This document shows positions 39,187 through 46,888 of a stretch of 64,000 bases of DNA, piece after piece; the stretch's first letter is position 1, and the number at the start of each line of letters is the position of its first letter. A program made the translations under genes and the position numbers. Source of the stretch: Flexivirga alba (GTDB lineage Bacteria > Actinomycetota > Actinomycetes > Actinomycetales > Dermatophilaceae); assembly GCF_042661025.1 (NCBI RefSeq), contig NZ_JBHSWH010000001.1, forward strand, positions 3,906,001 through 3,970,000, read 5' to 3'. The notes below the pieces were generated by a model that was given only the letters and a program-made list of their open reading frames with translations, did not search any database and was not told where the DNA came from.

Positions 39187-40953
39187 GGCCTCCGGCTTGG
39201 CGTCGACGCCAGCCTCCTTGCGCTGCGCGGGCGTGATCGGCGCGGGCGCGGCGGTCAGCGGGTCGTAGCCACCACCGGACTTCGGGAACGCGATGACCTC
39301 GCGGATCGAGTCGGTGTGTGCGAGCAGCGCACAGATCCGGTCCCACCCGAACGCGATGCCGCCGTGCGGCGGCGCACCGAAGGCGAAGGCGTCGAGCAGG
39401 AAGCCGAACTTCTCCTGCGCCTCCTCCTCGGACAGCCCCATCACCTTGAACACTCGCTCCTGAATGTCCTTGCGGTGGATACGGATTGAGCCGCCACCGA
39501 TCTCGTTGCCGTTGCAGACCATGTCGTAGGCGTACGCGAGCGCCGAGCCCGGGTCAGTGTCGAACGTGTCGACATACTCCTTCTTCGGCATCGTGAACGC
39601 GTGGTGCACCGCGGTCCACGCGCCAGCGCCCACCGCGACGTCACCGGAGGCGACGGCGTCGGCGGCCGGCTCGAAGAGCGGCGCGTCCAGCACCCAGAGG
39701 AAGGACCATTTGGACTCGTCGATCAGCTCGCACCGTCGGCCGATCTCCAACCGTGCTGCACCGAGCAGCGCACGCGACGACTTGGTGTCACCTGCGGCGA
39801 AGAAGATGCAGTCACCCGGCTTGGCGCCGACATGCCCTGGCAACGCTGCGATCTCGGCCTCGGTGAGGTTCTTGGCGACCGGACCGGTGAGCGTGCCGTC
39901 CTCCTGCATCAGGATGTAGGCAAGACCCTTCGCGCCACGTTGCTTGGCCCATTCCTGCCATGCGTCGAGCTGACGACGCGGCTGCGAAGCACCACCGGGC
40001 ATGACCACGGCGCCGACATACTCCGCCTGGAAGACGCGGAACGTCGTGTCCTTGAAAAGGTCTGCGCATTCAACGATTTCGAGGTCGAAGCGCAGGTCCG
40101 GCTTGTCCGAGCCATAGCGTCGCATCGCCTCGGCATACGTCATCTGCGGGAACGGCGTGGGGATGTCGACCCCGATGACCTTCCACAGTGACTTGGCGAT
40201 CGCCTCACCGAGCTCGATGATGTCGGACTGCTCGACGAAGCTCATCTCGATGTCGAGCTGGGTGAACTCCGGTTGCCGGTCGGCGCGGAAGTCTTCGTCG
40301 CGATAGCAGCGCGCGATCTGGTAATAGCGCTCCATACCCGCGACCATCAGCAGCTGCTTGAACAACTGCGGGCTCTGCGGCAGGGCGTACCAGCTACCGG
40401 GCTGCAGTCGTGCCGGCACCAGGAAGTCGCGTGCACCTTCCGGCGTCGACCGGGTCAAGGTCGGGGTCTCGATCTCGACGAAGTCGCGCTCGGCCAGGAC
40501 CGTGCGGGCGGCGGCATTCACCTTGGAGCGCAAGCGAATTGCGCCACCCTGGGCCGGACGTCGCAGGTCGAGGTAGCGGTACTTGAGGCGGGCTTCCTCA
40601 CCGACGTTGATGCGCTCGTCGATCTGGAAGGGCAAGGGTGCCGCCGCACTCAGCACCTCGATCTTGTCCGCGACGACGTCGATCTCGCCGGTCGGCAGGT
40701 CGGCGTTGACGTCCTTGGAGTCACGCGGCGTGACCGTGCCGGTCACCGCGATGCAGTATTCGTTGCGCAGACCGTGTGCGGCGCCGGTCAGCACCTCGTC
40801 GCGGGCGACGACCTGGACCACACCGCTGGCGTCGCGCAGGTCGAGGAAGGCCACGCCGCCGTGGTCGCGTCGCCGAGCGACCCAACCGGCAAGCGTGATG
40901 GTCTGACCTGCGTCGGTGGCGCGCAGGGTGCCCGCTTCATGAGTTCGAAGCAT
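39172..40953 (-). CDS. aspS: Aspartyl-tRNA synthetase
   Basis: Charges tRNA-Asp (and tRNA-Asn if non-discriminating). 593 residues, bacterial type: N-terminal anticodon-binding OB fold (TITLAGWVARRRDHGGVAFL), motif 2 area RYYQIARCYRDEDFRADRQP followed by EFTQLDIEMSF, the bacterial GAD insertion, and motif 3 APPHGGIAFGWDRICALL. ATG at 40953 with AAAGGA 9 bp upstream. The 5' leader is a T-box riboswitch (40958-41200). The final residues AKVIE come from a dispersed repeat. Confidence 0.97.
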   Translation of the reverse strand: MLRTHEAGTLRATDAGQTITLAGWVARRRDHGGVAFLDLRDASGVVQVVARDEVLTGAAHGLRNEYCIAVTGTVTPRDSKDVNADLPTGEIDVVADKIEVLSAAAPLPFQIDERINVGEEARLKYRYLDLRRPAQGGAIRLRSKVNAAARTVLAERDFVEIETPTLTRSTPEGARDFLVPARLQPGSWYALPQSPQLFKQLLMVAGMERYYQIARCYRDEDFRADRQPEFTQLDIEMSFVEQSDIIELGEAIAKSLWKVIGVDIPTPFPQMTYAEAMRRYGSDKPDLRFDLEIVECADLFKDTTFRVFQAEYVGAVVMPGGASQPRRQLDAWQEWAKQRGAKGLAYILMQEDGTLTGPVAKNLTEAEIAALPGHVGAKPGDCIFFAAGDTKSSRALLGAARLEIGRRCELIDESKWSFLWVLDAPLFEPAADAVASGDVAVGAGAWTAVHHAFTMPKKEYVDTFDTDPGSALAYAYDMVCNGNEIGGGSIRIHRKDIQERVFKVMGLSEEEAQEKFGFLLDAFAFGAPPHGGIAFGWDRICALLAHTDSIREVIAFPKSGGGYDPLTAAPAPITPAQRKEAGVDAKPEAKVIE

Positions 40954-40957
40954 GATT

Positions 40958-41200
40958 GCGATTCCTTTCGGGGTTGGTTCCCGGCAAAGGTCGCGATGTA
41001 AGCCACCTTGTCGAGAAGGCAGCCCTGGAGGTGTGGGCGGGGGCTAGATCGCGGTGCCACCACACCTTCGCCGAGGAGACCTCGGCCTCTCGTCGGTGTC
41101 GCCGAACGCGCGTCCCCCGGTCGGCGCCCTCTGGTATGGCGAAATCGGTGCGCCATACCGCATGGAACGCCCGGTGGATCGTCACTCCACCACCACGGGC
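40958..41200 (-). promoter_or_regulatory. T-box riboswitch, ultrashort stem I, predicted tRNA-Asp, upstream of aspS
   Basis: In mRNA order: stem I GGTGGA/TCCACC closes a 7-base loop GTGACGA (41179-41185) holding the Asp codon GAC; stem II is GGTATGGCG/CGCCATACC (41133-41159; the 5' arm on the mRNA is 41159-41151); stem III is GCCGAGG/CCTCGGC (41070-41086). The antisequestrator has helix GGTGTGG/CCACACC (41060-41066 with 41030-41036), bulge TGGCACC, and helix GCG/CGC. The variable base C after TGG pairs with discriminator G73, as in tRNA-Asp. GCGACCTTT (40986-40994) can pair with AAAGGAATCGC (40958-40968) and hide the Shine-Dalgarno, so control should be translational. A TAGGAT -10 (41207-41212) would start the RNA at stem I. 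Confidence 0.9.
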
Positions 41201-41276
41201 GGAACCATCCTACGGCGCCAGGGCCCCACCTCGAAATCAGTTTTGCGCAGCCGGCGACGGGCGGTTCTACCCACGG

Positions 41277-41282
41277 TAGAAT
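41277..41282 (+). promoter_or_regulatory. -10 box of vapBC, leaderless transcript
   Basis: TAGAAT lies 6 bp before the vapB ATG, so the transcript should begin at or next to the start codon, and no Shine-Dalgarno is present. Leaderless mRNA is common in actinobacteria. Confidence 0.55.
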
Positions 41283-41288
41283 TCGGCT

Positions 41289-41546
41289 ATGCCAACCCTC
41301 AACATCAAGGACCCCGAGGTGCACCGGATGGCGCACGAGCTGGCGGCGCGTCGCCATACGACCGCCACCGGCGCGGTCCGTGATGCCTTGGCCAAGGCGC
41401 TCGCCGAGGACGACGCCGCCATCGCACGAAGCAGGGGCGACTTGGCCGAGCGCATCCTGGAGATCGGTCGTCGGTCGGCCGCCAAAGGCGGCCGTCCCCC
41501 GCTCACGGACGACGAGATGTATGACGACGACGGCCTGCCTCGATGA
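41289..41546 (+). CDS. vapB: VapB-type antitoxin
   Basis: 85 residues. The N-terminus (PTLNIKDPEVHRMAHELAAR, then TATGAVRDALAKAL) is a ribbon-helix-helix DNA-binding domain of the Rv0623/VapB type; the acidic C-terminus (GRPPLTDDEMYDDDGLPR) would wrap the toxin. It would also repress its own promoter. Stop overlaps the vapC ATG by 4 bp. Confidence 0.9.
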   Translation: MPTLNIKDPEVHRMAHELAARRHTTATGAVRDALAKALAEDDAAIARSRGDLAERILEIGRRSAAKGGRPPLTDDEMYDDDGLPR

Positions 41547-41923
41547 TCGTTGACACCTCAGCGCTCGTGGCAATTCTCTGGGATGAGCCGGAGGCACCGT
41601 CGATGGCAGCAGCCCTGCAGCGACAACAATCGCGGGTCTCGACGGCGACTCTCTTGGAAACATCGCTCGTCCTGCACCACGACCGGGAAGCCGAAATCGC
41701 CGAGCTACTGGGATCAGCCGGCACACAGATCGTTCCCTTCGACCGCGCTCAGCTCGCGCTCGCGCGGGCCGCGCACCAGGTATTCGGCAGGGGCAGTGGC
41801 TCGGCGGCGGAGCTCAACTTCGGCGACTGCTTCAGTTACGCACTCGCCAAGGCGTATGACGAGCCGCTGCTCTTCAAGGGCGACGACTTCACCCACACCG
41901 ACATACGCTCTGCGCTGTCGTGA
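41543..41923 (+). CDS. vapC: VapC toxin, PIN-domain ribonuclease
   Basis: 126 residues. PIN-domain acidic residues are visible: IVDTSALVAIL (Asp 4), ATLLETSLVL (Glu near 40), ELNFGDCFSYALAKAY (Asp near 93) and PLLFKGDDFTHTDI (Asp near 112). VapC toxins cut tRNA or rRNA when freed from VapB. Stop overlaps the next gene start (TGATG), so the acetyltransferase may be cotranscribed. Confidence 0.92.
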   Translation: MIVDTSALVAILWDEPEAPSMAAALQRQQSRVSTATLLETSLVLHHDREAEIAELLGSAGTQIVPFDRAQLALARAAHQVFGRGSGSAAELNFGDCFSYALAKAYDEPLLFKGDDFTHTDIRSALS

Positions 41924-42732
41924 TGGATGCCGACGAGATTCTCCGCATCACCGCGCACACGTTCTGGGTCCCACCCGAGAGCGAGCACTTGCAACTCGAC
42001 GGATTCGAGATGGTGCGTTACGACAACGGATTCCATTACGACACAGGCGTTTACGCAGTGAACTCGGACCTGTCGGCACCCGACGTCATTGCCGCTGCCG
42101 AACGGCAAGCCGTCGAGTGGGGCCGCCACGCGCTCTACTGGAATGGCCTCACCGACCGCACCCGTCCCGCCGATCTCGCCGGCCTACTGCGAGATCGCGG
42201 CGGCGTCGAGCTCGAACGTATGGCGATCCTGGCCCTCGACCTGACCGCGGGACGCCCCGACCTCGACGTACCCGCCGACGTGACCACGATCGTCCCCATG
42301 GACAGGCGCACCTGCGAGGACTCCGAAGCCGTCGCGGCAGAAGCGTTCGAGACTCCTGTCCGCCCCGTGCGAGATGAGGACGTCGAAGGACAGCGGCATA
42401 CCGTCGACAGTGGCTCGGGCACGTCATACGTTGCCTATCTCGACGGACGCCCGGCAGCCACGGGCGGAGTGACCTTTCACGCCGACGGCACGGTCGCGAA
42501 GCTCTGGGGCGGCTCGTCGGCCAGATGGGCTCGCGGTCGCGGCGCCTATCGTGGGGTCCTGGATTCTCGGTTGCGCGCAGCCGCCGACCGCGGCTGCCGT
42601 ATCGCGCTGGTGTCCGGCCGACTGGAGACCTCCGCGCCCACGCTGAGGCGTGCTGGATTTCGCTCGTATGGCGAGGAGTTCATGCTGCGGGTGCCGGTGG
42701 ACTCGCAGTCCGGCAATCATCTGCGGCCATAG
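41923..42732 (+). CDS. GNAT-like acetyltransferase
   Basis: 269 residues from ATG 41923 (a GTG one codon earlier is also possible). The second half resembles a GNAT domain: TSYVAYLDGRPAATGGVTFH, then KLWGGSSARWARGRGAYRGV, where the usual R-G-x-G-x-G/A loop appears as RGRGAYRG, and TSAPTLRRAGFRSYGEEFML. The first half lacks clear motifs. Attached to vapBC by a one-base overlap. Substrate unknown. Confidence 0.75.
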   Translation: MDADEILRITAHTFWVPPESEHLQLDGFEMVRYDNGFHYDTGVYAVNSDLSAPDVIAAAERQAVEWGRHALYWNGLTDRTRPADLAGLLRDRGGVELERMAILALDLTAGRPDLDVPADVTTIVPMDRRTCEDSEAVAAEAFETPVRPVRDEDVEGQRHTVDSGSGTSYVAYLDGRPAATGGVTFHADGTVAKLWGGSSARWARGRGAYRGVLDSRLRAAADRGCRIALVSGRLETSAPTLRRAGFRSYGEEFMLRVPVDSQSGNHLRP

Positions 42733-42741
42733 GCTGCGTAC

Positions 42742-43446
42742 ATGACCGCCTGCGACCACCCGGGAGCGTTGCTCGCCACCGGTGCGACTGCGTTGGTCTA
42801 CGAGCTCGACGAACATCGAGTCCTGCGCCGTTACCGGGACGTGCACCGGTCGGTTGGCCAGGCGGCGAGTGCGACCGAAATCGCCTGGCACGCGGGCATT
42901 CCAACGCCTCGGGTCCTGGCTGCCCACGGCCCGGACCTCGTGCTCGAACGCGTCGACGGTCCGACGATGCTCGCCGAAATGACTGCCGGGCGACTGGGGA
43001 TGGACTCCGCAATGCAGTTGCTCGCGGACCTGCACAGGTCGACGCACGCGGTGCAACGCCCCGACGGCACGTCGCCGATACCCGAACGCGAAGGCGGCGA
43101 CCGCCTCATCCATCTCGACCTGCATCCGAACAACGTGTTGATGGCACCGCAAGGACCGCAACTCATCGACTGGGAGAACGCTTGCTGGGGGCCGCCGGGC
43201 CTCGATGTAGCGGTGACTGCGGTGATCCTCGCCTGCTACGCACTGGCTTATCGCACCGAGGACGACGCGCTGGACGCAACCGACCTGCTCGACGCGTTCC
43301 TACAAGCTGCGGAGCCGCTGACTCATCTCCCCGAGGCCGTCGAATTCCGGCGTGACCGAGTCGCCTTCATGCCGGCCGCGGAAGCTGCGCAACTCGACAA
43401 CGCTGCCGGACTGGTGCGCTACCTGGCCGATCAGCCTCGTCAGTAG
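42742..43446 (+). CDS. Aminoglycoside phosphotransferase-family (APH) kinase-like protein
   Basis: 234 residues. Small-molecule kinase fold: GATALVYELDEHRVLRRYRD in the N-lobe, the Brenner motif LIHLDLHPNNVLM near residue 125, and the metal-binding QLIDWENACWGPPGLDVAVT. The N-lobe is short for the family and the ATP-loop glycines are weak. Target unknown; not evidence of drug resistance. Overlaps the convergent hypothetical gene by 7 bp. Confidence 0.8.
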   Translation: MTACDHPGALLATGATALVYELDEHRVLRRYRDVHRSVGQAASATEIAWHAGIPTPRVLAAHGPDLVLERVDGPTMLAEMTAGRLGMDSAMQLLADLHRSTHAVQRPDGTSPIPEREGGDRLIHLDLHPNNVLMAPQGPQLIDWENACWGPPGLDVAVTAVILACYALAYRTEDDALDATDLLDAFLQAAEPLTHLPEAVEFRRDRVAFMPAAEAAQLDNAAGLVRYLADQPRQ

Positions 43447-44030
43447 TGGTCAATCCCTCGCTCGTCGCAGATCATGCCTACCGCGTCGTCGTAGTGGTGA
43501 ACGATCTCTAGCAGGTCGATCACCACAGCGGACAACTCCTCGCCTTCGAGCTCCTGCATCTCGCGAATGGTCGCGACGTGCTGACCCTCTGTCAGCGCCC
43601 GCAGGTTCCGCTCCTCGGCGGGAGTCGTCCCGTAGTCGTGCTGCACAACAGTAAGGGCGTGCCGAAAATCGGCTAATGCCAACGGGTTCCGCGTCGACAT
43701 CGGGTCGAGGACGTTGTTGGCGGCGTCGATCCACACCCCATCGCCCGCTTCGTGAGCGTCCAGCACCGCTCGGAGCGCATACATGTGGGCGGCCACCGCC
43801 AAGGGCGCCGCGCCGCCGTCGTCATACGACAGACGCGCGCCCTTGCGCACGTAGTCGGCGGCCCTGTCAGTCTCCTGGCGCAACAGCGCATCCATCGCCC
43901 TGTGGACCAATCTTGTCGCGGCTTCGCGCATCGCAGCCTGCTGGCTCGGAGGCGTCCCGGTTCTGCCGTACTCGGACTTGCCGAAGGAACGAAGGATGGG
44001 GTCCTTCCGGCGCCCGAACGGTTCGGTCAT
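43440..44030 (-). CDS. Hypothetical protein, no family recognised
   Basis: 196 residues. A charged start (EPFGRRKDPILRSFGKSEYG), then an alpha-rich body (ATRLVHRAMDALLRQETDRA, LSAVVIDLLEIVHHYDDAVG). No signal peptide, membrane helix or catalytic motif is seen. Its ATG overlaps the stop of the SEC-C protein upstream (4 bp), so the two are likely translated together. Convergent with the APH-like gene. Confidence 0.7.
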   Translation of the reverse strand: MTEPFGRRKDPILRSFGKSEYGRTGTPPSQQAAMREAATRLVHRAMDALLRQETDRAADYVRKGARLSYDDGGAAPLAVAAHMYALRAVLDAHEAGDGVWIDAANNVLDPMSTRNPLALADFRHALTVVQHDYGTTPAEERNLRALTEGQHVATIREMQELEGEELSAVVIDLLEIVHHYDDAVGMICDERGIDHY

Positions 44031-44401
44031 GAGGGCTCCTCGTCAAGGTAGAACCACCGTCCGCCGCGCTTGGCGAAGCTGCTGCGCTCACGCAGCTCTC
44101 CCCCGTCGTATGACGCAACGAACTCCACCACCCCAGTGTCGTCGTCAGCTCCACCATCGCGAACGTCCAGTATTCGCAGTCCTTTCCACGTAATCGACGA
44201 GTCCAGCGGGACCTCGGCCGGACGCGTCTTCGGGTGCCAGGTGCGCCATAGGTGCTCGCGATTGCCGTAGAAGTACGCGGTGTACCGCGACCGCATCAGC
44301 TGCTCCGCGGTCGTTGCCAGCCGCTCGCTCGCGAGAAGGGGACCACAGCAGTCGTCATACAGCTTCCCAGAACCGCACGGGCAGGGATCGTCGGTGCTCA
44401 T
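44027..44401 (-). CDS. YchJ-like SEC-C motif protein (UPF0225)
   Basis: 124 residues starting STDDPCPCGSGKLYDDCCGP, a zinc-binding SEC-C motif (C-x-C-x8-C-C), followed by LMRSRYTAYFYGNREHLWRT and SSFAKRGGRWFYLDEEPS, the YchJ fold with an NTF2-like shape. Role unknown; SEC-C motifs bind zinc and often ribosome or nucleic-acid partners. ATG at 44401, divergent from argG. Confidence 0.9.
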   Translation of the reverse strand: MSTDDPCPCGSGKLYDDCCGPLLASERLATTAEQLMRSRYTAYFYGNREHLWRTWHPKTRPAEVPLDSSITWKGLRILDVRDGGADDDTGVVEFVASYDGGELRERSSFAKRGGRWFYLDEEPS

Positions 44402-44445
44402 CGTCCACACGGTAGACCGCCCCACCGACGCGACTGCGCTGCCCT

Positions 44446-44451
44446 TAGGCT
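44446..44451 (+). promoter_or_regulatory. -10 box of argG, probable leaderless mRNA
   Basis: TAGGCT lies 8 bp before the GTG start of argG, with no Shine-Dalgarno between. The spacing suggests transcription starts at or beside the GTG. No ARG-box was recognised. Confidence 0.5.
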
Positions 44452-44459
44452 GTTGAGCC

Positions 44460-45877
44460 GTGTCGAAAGTGTTGAATTCCATCCCCGTCGGCGAGCGCGT
44501 CGGCATCGCCTTCTCCGGTGGCCTGGACACCTCGGTGGCTGTGGCCTGGATGCGTGACAAGGGCGCCATACCGTGCACCTATACCGCGGATCTGGGTCAG
44601 TATGACGAGCCGGACATCGACTCGGTCCCGGATCGCGCCGGCGAATACGGCGCGGAGCTGTCCCGCCTTGTCGACTGCAAGCGCCAACTGGTCGAGGAAG
44701 GCCTGGCCGCGATCGCGTGCGGCGCGTTCCACATCCGATCCGGCGGACGTGTCTACTTCAACACCACACCGCTCGGTCGCGCTGTGACCGGCACACTGCT
44801 GGTTCGCGCGATGCGCGAGGACAACGTCTCCATCTGGGGCGACGGATCGACCTACAAGGGCAACGACATCGAGCGGTTCTACCGCTACGGGCTGCTGGCC
44901 AACCCCGACCTGCGCATCTACAAGCCCTGGCTGGACGCGCAGTTCGTCGACGAGCTCGGCGGCCGGCACGAGATGTCCGAGTGGCTGAAGGCCAAGAAGC
45001 TCCCCTACCGCGATTCCACCGAGAAGGCCTACTCCACGGACGCCAACATCCTTGGTGCGACGCACGAGGCCAAGACGCTCGAGCACCTCGACACCTCCAT
45101 GGAGATCGTTGAACCGATCATGGGTGTCCGCTTCTGGGACCCCGAGGTCACCATCGAAACCGAAGACGTGACAGTGCGTTTCGAGCGCGGTCGGCCTGTG
45201 TCGATCAACGGCCAGACCTTCGACGACGTCGTCGATCTCTTCAAGCTGGCCAACGAGGTCGGCGGCCGCCACGGCCTCGGCATGTCGGACCAGATCGAGA
45301 ATCGGATCATCGAGGCGAAGTCGCGCGGCATCTACGAGGCGCCCGGCCTGGCGTTGCTCTTCGCGGCATACGAGCGACTGGTCAACGCAGTCCACAACGA
45401 AGACACCGTCGCGCAGTACCACAACGAGGGCCGTCGGCTGGGTCGCCTTCTCTACGAAGGCCGTTGGTTCGACCCGCAGTCGCTGATGATCCGGGAGGGG
45501 TTGTTGCGCTGGGTCGCGTCCGCCGTGACCGGCGAGGTTGTGCTGCGGCTGCGTCGCGGCGAGGACTACTCGGTGATCGACACTCGGGGGAGAACTTCAG
45601 CTACCACCCCAACAAGCTGTCGATGGAACGCACCGAGGACGCCGCGTTCGGCCCGACCGACCGCATCGGCCAGCTGACGATGCGCAACCTCGACATCGCC
45701 GACACCCGCTCCAAGCTGGAGCTGTATGCCGGGCTCGGCGCACTGCCGCAGCGTGACACCGACCTTGTTGGTGAGCTGAAACCCGGTGGTGCTGCAGCGA
45801 TTTCGGCCAATCCGTCCGTGGCGTCCGACGAGGACGACGCCCTGGACAATGCCGCGATGGACTTCGGTGCCGACTGA
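44460..45877 (+). CDS. argG: Argininosuccinate synthase (long type), one-base frameshift
   Basis: Joins citrulline and aspartate. From GTG 44460: VGIAFSGGLDTSVAVAWMRD is the ATP pyrophosphatase loop, then RIYKPWLDAQFVDELGGRHE. After SVIDTRG the frame shifts near 45590 (G run one short) and continues ENFSYHPNKLSMERTEDAAF to TGA 45877, giving about 472 residues. This is the longer, E. coli-like ArgG and not the 400-residue form common in actinobacteria, which hints at transfer or lineage-specific choice. No other arg gene is adjacent. Confidence 0.92.
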
Positions 45878-46754
45878 TCCGGCCGTCGCAGACACCGCTC
45901 TTGTCATCGAGGGCGGTGCCATGCGCGGTAGCCACTCAGCCGGCCTCGTCGTCGCGCTGATCGAAGCCGGCATCCGGTTGCCATGGGTCGCGGGCATCTC
46001 CTCCGGCGCGACCAACGCTTCCAACTACGTCACCCAGGACGTATGGCGCGCGCACGCCTCCTTCACGACGTTCGCGCAGGAGCCGGAGTTCGGCGGATGG
46101 CGAACCTTCGTTCGCGGCAAGGGCATCTTCAACTCCCAGTTCATCTACCAGGAGTCCGGGCTGCCCGACAACGTCCTTCCGTTCGACTGGCAGACCTACC
46201 TCGACTCACCCACCGAGTGGCGGATCGGCGCCTTCGACGCGGGCACCGGCGAGACGGTCTACTGGGGCCGCAAGGACATCCACACCCTGCAGGATCTGGT
46301 GTTGCGGGTGCAGGCGTCGGCGTCGATGCCGGTGCTGATGCCTCCGGTCAAACTCGACGGGCACCTGTATGTCGATGGCGCGCTCGGTACGTCCGGTGGC
46401 ATCGCCCTCGACGCGGCACACGCGGACGGGTACGAGAAGTTCCTCGTCATACTGACGCAGCAGCGGTCGTACGTGAAGACGCCAGAGGGCAAGGACTGGT
46501 TCTTCAAGACCTACTACCGCCGCTACCCCGCCGTCGCCGAAGCCCTGCGCACCCGCTACGAGCGCTACAACAAGACGCGCGAGGAACTCTTCGAGCTCGA
46601 AAAAGCCGGCAAGGCATACGTTTTCGCGCCCGAGGTCGAGCCCGTCAGCAACGGTGAGCGCAGGCTTCCGGTCCTCGAAGCGATGTACCGCATCGGGTAC
46701 GACCAGGCGCAGCGCGAGCTGCCCGCCATACGGGAGTTCCTCGGCCTGGCCTGA
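45867..46754 (+). CDS. Patatin-like phospholipase family protein
   Basis: About 295 residues; GTG 45867 overlaps the argG end (ATG 45849 is the alternative). Patatin motifs: ALVIEGGAMRGSHSAGLVVA (oxyanion region), WVAGISSGATNASNYV with nucleophile Ser in G-x-S-x-G, and LYVDGALGTSGG with the catalytic Asp in DGA. A YchK/YjjU-like cytoplasmic lipase is likely; substrate unknown. Translationally overlapped with argG but not known to share a pathway. Confidence 0.9.
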   Translation: MPTDPAVADTALVIEGGAMRGSHSAGLVVALIEAGIRLPWVAGISSGATNASNYVTQDVWRAHASFTTFAQEPEFGGWRTFVRGKGIFNSQFIYQESGLPDNVLPFDWQTYLDSPTEWRIGAFDAGTGETVYWGRKDIHTLQDLVLRVQASASMPVLMPPVKLDGHLYVDGALGTSGGIALDAAHADGYEKFLVILTQQRSYVKTPEGKDWFFKTYYRRYPAVAEALRTRYERYNKTREELFELEKAGKAYVFAPEVEPVSNGERRLPVLEAMYRIGYDQAQRELPAIREFLGLA

Positions 46755-46761
46755 TGCCTCT

Positions 46762-46870
46762 CCTTTCTCGCCGAGAGGCCCACATACATCTCGACAGGCT
46801 CAGAAAAATCGGGCAAATGACCCTGCGCAAGTGAGCCTCTCGGACGCGTTCTGAGCCTTTCGGCGAGAGG
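46762..46870. repeat. About 100-bp intergenic repeat, copy 2 (CGCCGAGAGG ends)
   Basis: Begins CCTTTCTCGCCGAGAGG, core ATCGGGCAAATGACC, then GCCTCTCGGACG, and ends CCTTTCGGCGAGAGG. The end boxes pair with each other, so it can fold as a long hairpin between convergent patatin and aminotransferase genes. Same layout as 862-960. Confidence 0.4.
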
Positions 46871-46888
46871 GGTGCCGCCGGAGCACCG

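Noticed and set aside
42742..43446. Aminoglycoside resistance gene
   Set aside because: Only the broad kinase fold is shared; the ATP loop is weak and there is no close match to known resistance enzymes that I can recognise.
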